From NCBI GenBank assembly GCA_947175635.1, contig CAMWNM010000014.1, positions 1 to 40,887 on the forward strand: a stretch of DNA of 40,887 bases, read 5' to 3'. The translations under genes and the position numbers were made by a program. Source of the stretch: an uncultured Bacteroidales bacterium. GTDB lineage: Bacteria > Bacteroidota > Bacteroidia > Bacteroidales > P3. The notes below the pieces were generated by a model. That model made no database searches. It saw nothing but the letters and a program-made list of their open reading frames with translations, and was not told the DNA's origin. Shown piece by piece: positions 1 to 8,845 of the stretch. The first letter of the stretch is position 1, and each line of letters opens with the position of its first letter.

Positions 1-553
1 TCTGTACCTGCAATACCCCATAGGCCTTATTGTAATATACTTTGTATGAATCCGGCTTTACTCGCTCCGCTACATTATAGTACATTTGGTCGCCAAGCAA
101 CAGACTGTCATAGACTTGCTGATCTCCATAATAACTACCGGTAGCCTTTATAAATCTTCCTGATCTGTTGTATTCTATCATCGTTCCCAATCCGGATGGC
201 CAAACACTAACGGAAAGTGTTCTCTCATTAGGGCTTCCTCCATATTCATGTCCACAAGCAACAATGACAAATCTGAAATCACCGGAGGCTGAAGACATCG
301 AAAATTTTCTGTATTGCACCCATATATCTACCATGAAACCCCCAAGATCCGTATTCCATTTATCCTCAATACCATTTACTCTTAATGCCACCGTATCGCC
401 TTGCCCGTCAACAAAACGGTAAGACTCCCCCATTTGATAGGGAACGATGTCTTTATCCACTCTCTGCAAATACTGATGTCTTATTTTCTGACAGGACACA
501 AACGCCAATGCCAGAATCAAAACCATCGGAATAATCATGCGCATCTTTTTCAT
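1..553 (-). CDS. Lipoprotein, paralogue of the adjacent gene (3' end cut by window edge)
   Basis: Reading the minus strand from the ATG at 553-551 gives an open frame to the window edge with no stop: 184 codons. The N-terminus is a signal peptide ending in a lipobox (LAFVSC), so the mature protein should be lipid-anchored on a membrane facing the periplasm or surface. The rest matches the neighbouring 186-residue protein along its length: both share a VDK-(D/E)-(I/M)-(V/I)-PYQ segment just after the lipobox, a LLLGDQMYY / LLIGNQEYY segment, and a near-identical KAYGVLQ segment near the C-terminus. By alignment with that paralogue only about a dozen residues are missing. It lies 38 bases downstream of the paralogue and both starts sit in a similar leader (GATAGCCATGAAAAAG), so the pair looks like a tandem duplication within one operon. 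I recognise no enzyme motif; function unknown. Confidence 0.85.
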   Translation of the reverse strand, partial: MKKMRMIIPMVLILALAFVSCQKIRHQYLQRVDKDIVPYQMGESYRFVDGQGDTVALRVNGIEDKWNTDLGGFMVDIWVQYRKFSMSSASGDFRFVIVACGHEYGGSPNERTLSVSVWPSGLGTMIEYNRSGRFIKATGSYYGDQQVYDSLLLGDQMYYNVAERVKPDSYKVYYNKAYGVLQVQ

Positions 554-591
554 GGCTATCTTATTTAATTTTAACAAAATAGAAAAGTAAC

Positions 592-1152
592 CTACGGAAT
601 CCGCCGGAGCACAATCTTGTCGTTGCTCTTCATCTGCAATACTCCGTATGCCTTATTATACAAAAGTTGCTGTGTGTCATTTTTGTATAATTCCCGTTGT
701 TCTGCAACATCATAGTACTCCTGGTTGCCAATCAATAGCGTGTCATAGACTTTAATTCTTTTAAAATTTCCAGACAAGTCGTATAACATGGTAGTTGAAA
801 TAAGAGGTGGTGTCGCCCTAATGGTAAGCGGCCGATTATTGACTCCGTTATAAGACAGACCCCAAATCTGAAATGTCAAACCGAGATCACCTCTTTTCTG
901 TTGCAGTTGCACATATCTGATTTGTCGCCAAATCTCACTCTTTGCGTCATCTTCAACATCCCACACATCCTCAATATTGGTCACGGCCAGCGTAATTGGA
1001 CTGCCATTGTCATCAAAAAAACAGACTGTATCACCCAATTGATAAGGTATCATTTCCTTATCCACGCCTTTAAGGTAGTATCGATCAACCTTATTGCAAG
1101 AAGACAACAATACACATAGTCCCATAAGTAGTGCCAAACATATCTTTTTCAT
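592..1152 (-). CDS. Lipoprotein of unknown function
   Basis: A 186-residue protein starting MKKICLALLMGLCVLLSSC, a classic signal peptide with lipobox LSSC, so it should be exported by Sec and lipidated at Cys19. The mature part is mixed polar sequence with no membrane segment and no catalytic motif I recognise. It is clearly related to the protein encoded just downstream (1-553): shared segments are the PYQ region after the lipobox, the LLIGNQEYYDVAE region and the KAYGVLQ region near the end. The start codon lies 2 bases past the stop of the upstream gene at 1155-2843, so the three genes are very likely one transcript. The duplication suggests paired surface or periplasmic binding or structural proteins, but that is a guess. 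Confidence 0.85.
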   Translation of the reverse strand: MKKICLALLMGLCVLLSSCNKVDRYYLKGVDKEMIPYQLGDTVCFFDDNGSPITLAVTNIEDVWDVEDDAKSEIWRQIRYVQLQQKRGDLGLTFQIWGLSYNGVNNRPLTIRATPPLISTTMLYDLSGNFKRIKVYDTLLIGNQEYYDVAEQRELYKNDTQQLLYNKAYGVLQMKSNDKIVLRRIP

Positions 1153-1154
1153 GG

Positions 1155-2843
1155 CTATCTTATTTTAACTTTTACGGAATAGGGAAAATGATCGGAGATC
1201 TTATCCTCTTTCAGCCATTTATCCCTCTCTTCTTGGGGGATAGGAATTCCCCTGTCTATCGTCTTGTGGTTCGGCTTTACGTTGTGTTCCAAAATCAGGT
1301 CGATATGGGCGCCGGTGGGGCGGGTCGCATGAGTGCTATTCGAAGCAAAGGCCGTATCATTCAACACCTCAAAACCATAATCGGTAAGAATTTTTATTGC
1401 TGGTCCTTTGGCTTCTTGATTTTGATTATCTCTTGATCCATCAGGGCTTTCATTCAAATCTCCGGCTATATAGACCGGCTTGTCCGCTGCCACACAACTC
1501 TGCACAAGAGAGTCGCCCAAAATCTTACGACTCATTTTCTCCCGGCCTTCCGGCTTTGAACTGTAATGGGTGGAAACAAAACAGAAATCATTGAACTCCG
1601 CCACCATATACGCCCGTTTTTTTTCATACCATTTATCATTAGTCTTTACTGTCTTGTAACTTTTGGCAAGAGGATTCCCCACCTTGTCGGGATTCCAAAA
1701 CAGGCCGATGCCATAATGTGCTATCTTGATCGTATAGCATCGGTCTCCCGACAGACCTGTATGCTCCCTCAATATCTCCAGTTTGTTCACCCCCCTCATT
1801 TCCTGAATAGCCGCCACATCGGCCTTGCTGTTCCTGATCACCTCAGCATGTTTCACGTAGTAGGTGTGTTTTCCATGCGTGTTGTACGTAAGCATCGTTA
1901 CAAGATGAACACTGTCTCCATGCACGATGGCTTCGAATCCGGCACCTTCCCTAACCTCGAATCCCGGTGCCAGATAGATTCCTTCTTCGGCCATATACGT
2001 GGTCTTGCCGCTTTCAATCACCTGGGAGGATGTGATGGTTGTTGTTCTATATTCCGTATTCTCTGTTACCGTTCCCGAAAGTTCCAAATCGTCCGGAACC
2101 GGCGCAATCATGACGGAGGGGGATGGTGTTTCGGAATAGTCGTCTGGCGAGTAATTGAATAGCTGTACGGTCTGTTCCGAGCCATACGCATAATAGTCGT
2201 TTCTCGATATGACCCGTTGCCCCTCGTTCACCATAATCTTCTTCCGCTGAATCGACACCGTTGAGGACATGGGGCGTTTGGGATTGACCGCATTCTCCGC
2301 CCGCAGGAGCGGTTCCCCCGCAAGGGCCGCAGACATGCCGTCGTACACTACTTCATCCTCTACCTCATTGCGGGCGTTGTAGACCCGTATCCGGCTCCTC
2401 GTGTCGGGATAGGCCAGTGTGGCTGTATAGAGAACTATGTTGCCACTGGCGGCGGAATCGTCCATTCCGTAAAAGTTCCCGATATCAAACGTGCTGCGGG
2501 CGGGACAAGAGGCGATGACGACCAGACTCATGCCCGGCAGCACGGTATTGGACGGAATGGTATAGGCGGTCTGTCCACGGCTTCCGGCCAAACCGGCTAT
2601 CACCACACGCCAGCCTCCTATGTCCACGTTCTCCTCTCCGTAGTTGTACAAAGACATGAACTCCCCCGTATGCCCCACGGAAACCGTTTCATTGTCGTAC
2701 AAGGGATGGTCGTACATCACCTCGGCGATCACCACCGTGGAGGTCTGCGCCCAACACGGCAGGCTCAGACAAAGGAACAGACCCACCGCCAACCCTATCG
2801 TGGCCGGACGTCTGCATTTTTTTGTTGCAGTGGATTTTTTCAT
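1155..2843 (-). CDS. Secreted lamin-tail domain plus endonuclease/exonuclease/phosphatase protein
   Basis: The protein (562 residues from the ATG at 2843) has a signal peptide ending near CWAQ. I chose this start over an ATG 39 bases upstream because it puts the Lys/Arg-rich n-region directly before the hydrophobic stretch. Residues about 35-170 look like a lamin-tail domain (EVMYDHP, GEFMSLYN, DIGGWRV). Residues about 255-305 are a short beta-repeat segment with LAPGFEV and a following GAGFEA, seen in many secreted Bacteroidetes proteins. Residues about 315-562 carry the DNase I-like fold motifs in order: YNTHG (320-324), IQEMRG (Q347-E348), STHYSS (about 424), GDLNE (461-465), HIDLIL (513-518) and SDHFPY (550-555). 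These supply the metal-binding Glu and the catalytic Asp/His residues, so it is probably active. Substrate could be extracellular nucleic acid or a phosphodiester. No T9SS C-terminal signal is evident. Two lipoprotein genes follow in the same operon. Confidence 0.88.
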   Translation of the reverse strand: MKKSTATKKCRRPATIGLAVGLFLCLSLPCWAQTSTVVIAEVMYDHPLYDNETVSVGHTGEFMSLYNYGEENVDIGGWRVVIAGLAGSRGQTAYTIPSNTVLPGMSLVVIASCPARSTFDIGNFYGMDDSAASGNIVLYTATLAYPDTRSRIRVYNARNEVEDEVVYDGMSAALAGEPLLRAENAVNPKRPMSSTVSIQRKKIMVNEGQRVISRNDYYAYGSEQTVQLFNYSPDDYSETPSPSVMIAPVPDDLELSGTVTENTEYRTTTITSSQVIESGKTTYMAEEGIYLAPGFEVREGAGFEAIVHGDSVHLVTMLTYNTHGKHTYYVKHAEVIRNSKADVAAIQEMRGVNKLEILREHTGLSGDRCYTIKIAHYGIGLFWNPDKVGNPLAKSYKTVKTNDKWYEKKRAYMVAEFNDFCFVSTHYSSKPEGREKMSRKILGDSLVQSCVAADKPVYIAGDLNESPDGSRDNQNQEAKGPAIKILTDYGFEVLNDTAFASNSTHATRPTGAHIDLILEHNVKPNHKTIDRGIPIPQEERDKWLKEDKISDHFPYSVKVKIR

Positions 2844-2975
2844 AGTCTCGTTTTTGGGTTTATACTGTTTTGCCGGTTTCATACTCCGGCGGTTTGTTTC
2901 ATGGAATGTTCTTTTTTATTTAGGGATTCCGTGGAAATGCCGATTTTTTTCCATATTTAACCGGCAAGCATGGCG

Positions 2976-3006
2976 TAAAGATAGGCAAACTTTTTCGTAA
3001 AAACAA
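2976..3006 (-). promoter_or_regulatory. Possible promoter for the 2843-1 minus-strand operon
   Basis: On the minus strand a TATCTTTA box (2983-2976) is one base off the Bacteroidetes -7 consensus TAnnTTTG, and TTGT lies exactly 19 bases upstream (3006-3003), near the -33 consensus TTTG. It would leave a leader of roughly 125 bases ahead of the ATG at 2843. The divergent nifJ gene lies on the other side. This is a pattern match only. Confidence 0.35.
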
Positions 3007-3066
3007 TTAATTCAATGTTTTTTATCACACACACTTTGCCCGCCCCCGCAAATTCAAGCAAAAGCA

Positions 3067-3104
3067 GTACCTTTAGCGGACAAAGGAACTGTCCGTGAAG
3101 GTAC
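3067..3104. promoter_or_regulatory. Interrupted inverted repeat upstream of nifJ
   Basis: GTACCTT (3067-3073) pairs with AAGGTAC (3098-3104), and CGGACA (3077-3082) pairs with TGTCCG (3090-3095), around a 7-base centre. It lies in the divergent intergenic region, about 40 bases upstream of the nifJ -7 box, so it is not placed as a terminator for either flanking gene. An operator for a dimeric regulator, or a cruciform, fits better. Its left arm resembles the sequence of the promoter box itself (GTACCTTTGCGG at 3142-3153). Confidence 0.45.
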
Positions 3105-3142
3105 ATGAAAGGACGTTCTTTCTTAGATAAGTTTAAAAGATG

Positions 3143-3150
3143 TACCTTTG
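3143..3150 (+). promoter_or_regulatory. -7 promoter box of nifJ
   Basis: TACCTTTG is a perfect match to the Bacteroidetes -7 consensus TAnnTTTG, 46 bases before the chosen nifJ ATG. The -33 region 19 bases upstream is weak (no TTTG), which would fit a promoter that needs an activator; the inverted repeat at 3067-3104 is a candidate site. Confidence 0.5.
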
Positions 3151-3196
3151 CGGCTGTTTTTATGTTAGACATCCTAAAAGCAAAATCGTAATAATC

Positions 3197-6100
3197 ATGG
3201 CAAAACAAAAAAAATTCATGACCTGTGACGGGAATGAAGCCACGGCTCACGTTGCCTCTATGTTCAGCGAAGTAGCCGCCATTTACCCCATCACGCCGTC
3301 TTCACCCATGGCCGAACACATCGACGAATGGGCATCGCAAGGCAGAACCAATATGTTCGGCGAAAAGGTCCGCGTGATCGAAATGCAGTCGGAAGCCGGC
3401 GCGGCCGGTGCGGTTCACGGCTCCTTGCAGGCCGGTGCGCTCACCACCACCTACACCGCCTCCCAGGGTCTGCTTTTGATGATCCCCAACATGTACAAGA
3501 TTGCCGGCGAACTGTTGCCGGGCGTTTTCCACGTATCCGCCCGCGCTCTGGCTTCGCACGCCTTGTCGATTTTCGGCGACCATCAGGATATCTACGCCAC
3601 CCGTCAGACCGGTTTTGCATTCCTGGCTTCCAGTTCGGTGCAGGAATGTATGGACTTGGCCGGCGTGGCTCACTTGGCGGCCATCAAAAGCCGTGTCCCT
3701 TTCTGTCATTTCTTCGACGGTTTCCGCACCTCGCACGAAATTCAGAAAATCGAAGCCCTCGATATGGAAGACCTCAAGGCTTTGGTGGATACCGACGCTT
3801 TGCAGGCCTACCGCGACCGCGCCCTCAATCCCGAACATCCGGTAACGCGCGGCACGGCGCAGAACCCCGACGTTTATTTCCAGGCACGCGAAGCCTGCAA
3901 TCCTTACTATGATGCCGTTCCCGACATCGTGAACGACTACATGCAGAAAATTTCGGCTCTGACGGGCCGCGAATACAAGCCTTTCACCTATTACGGCGAT
4001 CCCAATGCCGAATACGTGATTGTGGCGATGGGTTCGATTACCGACACACTGATCGAGACCATCGATTACCTGGCCGCCCAGGGCAAGAAGAACATCGGTT
4101 TGGTTACCGTTCACCTCTTCCGTCCTTTCAGCGCCAAATACCTGCTCAACGTGCTGCCCAAGACCGCCAAGAGAATCTGTGTGCTCGACCGCAGCAAGGA
4201 ACCCGGTGCCGCCGGAGAAGCGTTGTACCTGGATGTAGTGGAAGTGTTGAGCCACGAAGCCAATCGTCCGGAAGTGATCTGCGGACGCTACGGTTTGAGT
4301 TCCAAAGACACCACGCCCGCCCATATGCTGGCCGTTATCGAAAATGTACAGGCGGCTAAGCCAATGAATAAATTCACCGTGGGTATCGTGGACGACCTCA
4401 CCCATCTTTCGTTGCCGGTTCTTCCCGAAATCAACACCAGCCCCGAAGGAACCTACGCCTGCAAGTTCTACGGCTTGGGCGCGGACGGCACGGTAGGGGC
4501 CAACAAGAACACCATCAAGATTATCGGCGGAACCACCGACAAATATTGCCAGGCTTACTTCTCCTACGACAGTAAGAAATCGGGCGGCTTTACCTGCTCG
4601 CACCTGCGTTTCGGCGACAAGAAGATCAACTCGCCCTACCTGGTTACCACGCCCGACTTCGTGGCTTGCCACGTGGCCAACTACATCTTCAAGTATCCCA
4701 TGTTGCGCGGCTTGAAGAAAGGCGGCCACTTCCTGCTCAACTCGTGGTGGGATGTGGAAGAAACCAAGAAGCAGCTGCCCAATGCCATGAAGAAATACCT
4801 GGCGGAAAACGACATCAATTTCTACATCATCAACGCCACCAAGATTGCCGAAGAAATAGGTCTGGGCAACCGCACCAACACCATTCTCCAATCGGCCTTC
4901 TTCAAGATTTCGGGGGTGATTCCCTACGAAAAGGCGGTGGATGAAATGAAGAAAGCCATCGTGAAATCGTATGGCAAGAAGGGTGAGAACATCGTGAACA
5001 TGAACTTCGCCGCCGTTGACCGCGGGGCGGACTATGTGAAGGTGGAAATCCCCGCCGACTGGAAGAACCTCCAGGACGACGGAAAAATCGGCAAGCGCGA
5101 AGGCGTGCGCCCCGATTTCATCAAGAATATCGTGGATGTGGTGAACGACCAGAAGGGCGACGACCTGCCGGTAAGCGCTTTTAAGGATATGGCCGACGGC
5201 ACTTTCCCCAACGGCTGCGCCAAATACGAAAAACGCGGTATCGCCAGCCATGTTCCTGCCTGGGATTCGGCCAAGTGTATCCAGTGTAACCAGTGTTCCT
5301 ACGTTTGTCCTCACGCCGCCATCCGTCCTTTCGTGATGAACGAAAAGGAAACGGCCGCCCTGCCTGCCGGCACGGCCACTATCAAGGCTATCGGCAAGGA
5401 ATTTGAAGGCATGCAGTTCCGCGTTCAGGTAAGCGTTCTCGACTGTACGGGCTGCGGCAACTGCGTGGACGTTTGCCCCGCCAAGGAAAAGGCGCTTGTG
5501 ATGCGTCCGCTCATGGAACAGGAAAATCAGGCGCAATTGTGGGATTACATGGTCGATAACATCACCACCAAGGCCCATTTGCTCGATGTTGCCAAGTCGG
5601 TAAAGAACAGCCAGTTCGCACAGCCTCTGTTCGAATTTTCGGGGGCTTGCGCCGGTTGCGGCGAAACGCCTTACATCAAACTCATCACCCAGTTGTTCGG
5701 AGACCGCATGATGGTGGCCAACGCTACCGGATGCTCGTCTATCTACAGCGGTTCTTTCCCCTCTTCGCCCTACTGCACCAATTCCTGCGGTTGCGGTCCG
5801 GCCTGGGCCAACTCGCTCTTTGAAGACAACGCCGAATTCGGCCTCGGTATGGCTACGGCGGTGCGCCAGATGCGCGATCGTTTGCAGATGTATATGAATC
5901 AGGCTTTGGAAGACGCCAAATGCCCCGAAAACATCAAGGAACTGTTCCGTTTCTGGATCGAAAACCGCGAAGACGCCGAAAAGACCAAGGAAGTTACGCC
6001 CAAAATCCGCGAAGCGCTCAAGGGCACGCAATGCCCCGTCTGCAAGAACATTCTGGATATGAGCCAATACCTCATCAAGCGTTCGCAATGGATCTTCGGC

Positions 6101-6751
6101 GGTGACGGCTGGGCCTACGATATCGGCTACGGCGGTCTGGACCACGTGCTGGCATCGGGCGAAAACGTAAACGTGCTGGTGCTCGATACCGAAGTTTACT
6201 CCAACACCGGCGGTCAGGCTTCCAAATCCACGCCCGTGGGCGCCATCGCGCAGTTTGCCGCCAGCGGCAAGCGCATCCGCAAGAAAGACCTCGGCGCCAT
6301 CGCCATGACCTACGGTTACGTTTATGTAGCGCAGGTGGCTATGGGTGCCAACCAGGCGCAATACCTCAAGGCCTTGCGTGAGGCCGAAGCGCATCAGGGC
6401 CCGTCTTTGATCATCGCTTACGCGCCTTGTATCAACCACGGTCTGAAAGCCGGCATGGGACACAGCCAGATGGAAGAAAAACTGGCGGTGGAATGCGGTT
6501 ACTGGCATCTGTGGCGTTACAACCCGGCTTTGGCCGATGCGGGCGAAAACCCGTTCCAGCTCGACAGCAAGGAACCGGATTGGAGCAAGTTCAAAGACTT
6601 CATCAACGGCGAAGTACGTTTCAACTCGCTCAAGAAACTCTTCCCCGCCGAAGCCGACCAATTGTTCCAGGCCTGTCAGGACAACGCCCAGTGGCGTTAC
6701 AACCAGTACAAACGCTTTGCCGTGGAAGACTGGACGAATGCCAAGAAATAG
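3197..6751 (+). CDS. nifJ: Pyruvate:ferredoxin (flavodoxin) oxidoreductase
   Basis: A single-chain PFOR of 1184 residues, the usual length. It oxidises pyruvate with CoA to acetyl-CoA and CO2 and passes electrons to ferredoxin or flavodoxin, a central step of anaerobic fermentation in the cytosol. Visible in order: the N-terminal thiamine-pyrophosphate half (TYTASQGL, ITPSSPMAEH); the two-cluster ferredoxin domain with CIQCNQCSYVCP from residue 694 and CTGCGNCVDVCP from residue 750; the proximal cluster motif CAGCGETPYIKL; and the TPP/Mg motif GDGWAYDIGYGGLDH at 969-983 followed by NTGGQASKS. The start at 3197 (MAKQKKF) was preferred to an earlier in-frame start because homologues begin here and a good -7 box lies just upstream at 3143-3150. 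A strong hairpin terminator follows. It appears to be transcribed alone. Codon use is that of a highly expressed core gene. Confidence 0.97.
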   Translation: MAKQKKFMTCDGNEATAHVASMFSEVAAIYPITPSSPMAEHIDEWASQGRTNMFGEKVRVIEMQSEAGAAGAVHGSLQAGALTTTYTASQGLLLMIPNMYKIAGELLPGVFHVSARALASHALSIFGDHQDIYATRQTGFAFLASSSVQECMDLAGVAHLAAIKSRVPFCHFFDGFRTSHEIQKIEALDMEDLKALVDTDALQAYRDRALNPEHPVTRGTAQNPDVYFQAREACNPYYDAVPDIVNDYMQKISALTGREYKPFTYYGDPNAEYVIVAMGSITDTLIETIDYLAAQGKKNIGLVTVHLFRPFSAKYLLNVLPKTAKRICVLDRSKEPGAAGEALYLDVVEVLSHEANRPEVICGRYGLSSKDTTPAHMLAVIENVQAAKPMNKFTVGIVDDLTHLSLPVLPEINTSPEGTYACKFYGLGADGTVGANKNTIKIIGGTTDKYCQAYFSYDSKKSGGFTCSHLRFGDKKINSPYLVTTPDFVACHVANYIFKYPMLRGLKKGGHFLLNSWWDVEETKKQLPNAMKKYLAENDINFYIINATKIAEEIGLGNRTNTILQSAFFKISGVIPYEKAVDEMKKAIVKSYGKKGENIVNMNFAAVDRGADYVKVEIPADWKNLQDDGKIGKREGVRPDFIKNIVDVVNDQKGDDLPVSAFKDMADGTFPNGCAKYEKRGIASHVPAWDSAKCIQCNQCSYVCPHAAIRPFVMNEKETAALPAGTATIKAIGKEFEGMQFRVQVSVLDCTGCGNCVDVCPAKEKALVMRPLMEQENQAQLWDYMVDNITTKAHLLDVAKSVKNSQFAQPLFEFSGACAGCGETPYIKLITQLFGDRMMVANATGCSSIYSGSFPSSPYCTNSCGCGPAWANSLFEDNAEFGLGMATAVRQMRDRLQMYMNQALEDAKCPENIKELFRFWIENREDAEKTKEVTPKIREALKGTQCPVCKNILDMSQYLIKRSQWIFGGDGWAYDIGYGGLDHVLASGENVNVLVLDTEVYSNTGGQASKSTPVGAIAQFAASGKRIRKKDLGAIAMTYGYVYVAQVAMGANQAQYLKALREAEAHQGPSLIIAYAPCINHGLKAGMGHSQMEEKLAVECGYWHLWRYNPALADAGENPFQLDSKEPDWSKFKDFINGEVRFNSLKKLFPAEADQLFQACQDNAQWRYNQYKRFAVEDWTNAKK

Positions 6752-6781
6752 CATGACCTCCCGCCGGTTCTCCGGCGATAC

Positions 6782-6811
6782 AAAAAAGGCGACCCTCGGG
6801 CCGCCTTTTTT
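6782..6811 (+). terminator. Rho-independent terminator of nifJ
   Basis: AAAAAAGGCG (6782-6791) and CGCCTTTTTT (6802-6811) form a hairpin with a 10-base loop, ending in a T run, 30 bases after the nifJ stop. Confidence 0.85.
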
Positions 6812-6945
6812 GTTTGCGGATATCGGACACATGACGAAACACCTTGACAGGGGCTTTCATTATCCGGAAAAAGCAAGAGGACCATCAAGGCACAAGCCGT
6901 CCATCTTGCCATAAGCACACCTTTCCCCCTCTGCTGAATTTTGCG

Positions 6946-6953
6946 TATTTTTG
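6946..6953 (+). promoter_or_regulatory. -7 promoter box of the nitroreductase-purC unit
   Basis: TATTTTTG matches TAnnTTTG and lies 50 bases before the ATG at 7004. No clear -33 TTTG is seen; a CTTT lies at 6921-6924. Confidence 0.45.
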
Positions 6954-7003
6954 TCCGCGTCCGGAAAACAAGAAAAAAAACTGAAAATATAGCCATCTTA
7001 GCC

Positions 7004-7765
7004 ATGAATCCGCAAGAAACCCTTTCGCTTCTTCTCAACCACCGCAGCATACGCAAATACCAAGACCGGGAGATTCCGCAGGAAGTCCTCGACAACGTGC
7101 TGGAGGCCGGTGCAAGGGCATCCAACACCGGAAACATGCAGGTATATAGCGTGGTGGTTACCCGAAGCGCGGAAATGAAAGAAAAGCTCTCGCCCCTGCA
7201 CTTCAACCAGCCCATGATAAAGCAGGCGCCCGTGGTGCTCACCGTGGCCGCCGATGTAGCGAGGTTCCACCATTGGTGCGCCTTGAACGGAGCGGAAAAA
7301 TCATACGACAATTTCCTGTGGTTCGTGTGCGGATGCGTGGATTCGATGCTTTTCGCACAGAATCTCTCGGTAGCCGCCGAATCCTACGGCCTGGGGCTTT
7401 GTTTCCTCGGAACCACGCTCTATATGGCCAAGGAGATAGCGCAGGTGCTGGAGATGCCGCAAGGGGTGGTGCCCATCACCACCATCACGCTGGGCTATCC
7501 CGACGAACGGCCCGAACGCACCGACCGCCTGCCGCTCGAGGCCGTGGTGCACTACGAAAAATACCGCAAGGAAACGGATGAGGACATACGGCATCTGTTT
7601 GCCGAAAAAGACCGTTCGGAACTGACCCGCCGCCTGTTGCAGGAAAACAACCTGCCCAATCTGGCACAGATCTTTACGCAGAAACGTTATCCCAAGAAAG
7701 ACAACGTGGCCATTTCGCAGAAACTGCTGGCGTTCCTGAAGGAGAACGGATTTATGGAAAACTAA
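7004..7765 (+). CDS. NAD(P)H-dependent FMN nitroreductase family protein (NfsA-like)
   Basis: A 253-residue cytosolic flavoprotein. The N-terminal HRSIRKY motif (FMN phosphate binding), the GARASNTGNMQVYS segment and the later LGTTLYMAKEIAQVL and ITLGYPDE segments are typical of the nitroreductase family, and the length and C-terminal extension fit the NfsA/FRase I branch best. Such enzymes reduce nitroaromatics or flavins using NADPH or NADH with bound FMN; the physiological substrate cannot be read here. The start at 7004 (MNPQETLSLLL) is preferred to one 63 bases upstream because the longer form adds a basic tail unlike the family. The next gene, purC, starts 15 bases after the stop, so the two are probably co-transcribed, though no functional link is obvious. 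Confidence 0.88.
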   Translation: MNPQETLSLLLNHRSIRKYQDREIPQEVLDNVLEAGARASNTGNMQVYSVVVTRSAEMKEKLSPLHFNQPMIKQAPVVLTVAADVARFHHWCALNGAEKSYDNFLWFVCGCVDSMLFAQNLSVAAESYGLGLCFLGTTLYMAKEIAQVLEMPQGVVPITTITLGYPDERPERTDRLPLEAVVHYEKYRKETDEDIRHLFAEKDRSELTRRLLQENNLPNLAQIFTQKRYPKKDNVAISQKLLAFLKENGFMEN

Positions 7766-7780
7766 AAACAACCTATACGC

Positions 7781-8728
7781 ATGGACCAAGCATTGGTAAA
7801 AACCGATTTCAGGTTTCCCGGACAGAAGAGCCTCTACACGGGCAAAGTCCGCGACGTTTACAATATTGACAACAAGTATCTGGCCATGGTCGTTTCCGAC
7901 CGCATCTCGGCTTTCGATGTGGTGCTGCCCAAAGGGATTCCTTTCAAGGGACAGGTACTGAACCAGATTGCCTCCTACTTTCTGGATGCCACCGCCGACA
8001 TACTGCCCAACTGGAAGATTGCCTCGCCCGACCCGATGGTAACCGTGGGCAGGTTCTGCGAACCTTTCAAGGTGGAAATGGTGGTGAGAGGCTACCTTTC
8101 GGGCCATGCCTGGCGCGAATACAAGGCCGGCAAGCGCGAGCTGTGCGGCGAGAAACTGCCCGATGGCCTCAAGGAAAGCGATCCGCTGCCCCACCCCATC
8201 ATCACGCCTACCACCAAGGCCGATGCCGGCCATGACGAGGACATTTCCAAAGAAGGCATCCTCAAGGCGGGCCTGGTGAGCCGGGAAGACTACGAGCAAC
8301 TGGAGAAATACACGCTGGCGCTCTTTGAACGTGGTCAGAAAATGGCGCGCGAGAAGGGGCTGATCTTGGTGGATACCAAATACGAGTTCGGCAAATGCGA
8401 CGGGCAGATTGTGCTGATCGATGAAATCCACACGCCCGACTCCTCGCGCTACTTCTATGCCGATGGCTACGAGGAACGCCAGGCCAAGGGTGAACCGCAA
8501 CGCCAGCTTTCCAAGGAATTCGTGCGCGAATGGCTTATAAGCAACGGTTTTCAAGGCCAGGCCGGGCAACAGGTGCCCGAAATGACGGACGAGTTCGTGC
8601 AACAGGTTTCCGACCGCTACATCGAGCTCTACGAGCATATCACGGGTTTGAAGTTCCAGAAAGCCGACACGGCGCATCTTACCGAACGGATAGAAAGGAA
8701 CGTAACCGGATTCTTAAAGACCCGGTAG
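7781..8728 (+). CDS. purC: Phosphoribosylaminoimidazole-succinocarboxamide synthase
   Basis: SAICAR synthase (315 residues) joins CAIR and aspartate using ATP in purine biosynthesis. The family signature around KVRDVY and [12 protein letters not shown] is in the first 50 residues, and the second signature [12 protein letters not shown] lies near residue 195. The length matches the longer form (about 310 residues) common in Bacteroidetes and eukaryotes rather than the 240-residue E. coli form. It follows the nitroreductase gene by 15 bases and is closed by a hairpin terminator starting 3 bases after the stop, so it ends the transcription unit. Confidence 0.96.
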   Translation: MDQALVKTDFRFPGQKSLYTGKVRDVYNIDNKYLAMVVSDRISAFDVVLPKGIPFKGQVLNQIASYFLDATADILPNWKIASPDPMVTVGRFCEPFKVEMVVRGYLSGHAWREYKAGKRELCGEKLPDGLKESDPLPHPIITPTTKADAGHDEDISKEGILKAGLVSREDYEQLEKYTLALFERGQKMAREKGLILVDTKYEFGKCDGQIVLIDEIHTPDSSRYFYADGYEERQAKGEPQRQLSKEFVREWLISNGFQGQAGQQVPEMTDEFVQQVSDRYIELYEHITGLKFQKADTAHLTERIERNVTGFLKTR

Positions 8729-8731
8729 TTG

Positions 8732-8757
8732 AAAACGCCCCATTTCGGGGCGTTTTT
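8732..8757 (+). terminator. Rho-independent terminator of purC
   Basis: AAAACGCCCC (8732-8741) and GGGGCGTTTT (8747-8756) form a perfect 10-bp stem with a 5-base loop and a T run, immediately after the purC stop. Confidence 0.9.
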
Positions 8758-8845
8758 CATAACGTTCCTCCACCGAAAAGATACCGGTATCCTGCCAGTT
8801 CCTATCGGTTCCGTACTCCAAATTCAACTTGAGCAAGGCACAACC

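Noticed and set aside
3302..6832. Very long open frame of 1176 codons on the minus strand across nifJ
   Set aside because: It is the antisense shadow of a GC-rich, strongly codon-biased gene; the sense frame has all PFOR motifs and the antisense protein has none.
7301..8677. Open frame of 458 codons on the minus strand across the nitroreductase and purC genes
   Set aside because: It spans two clear genes on the other strand and has no recognisable domain.
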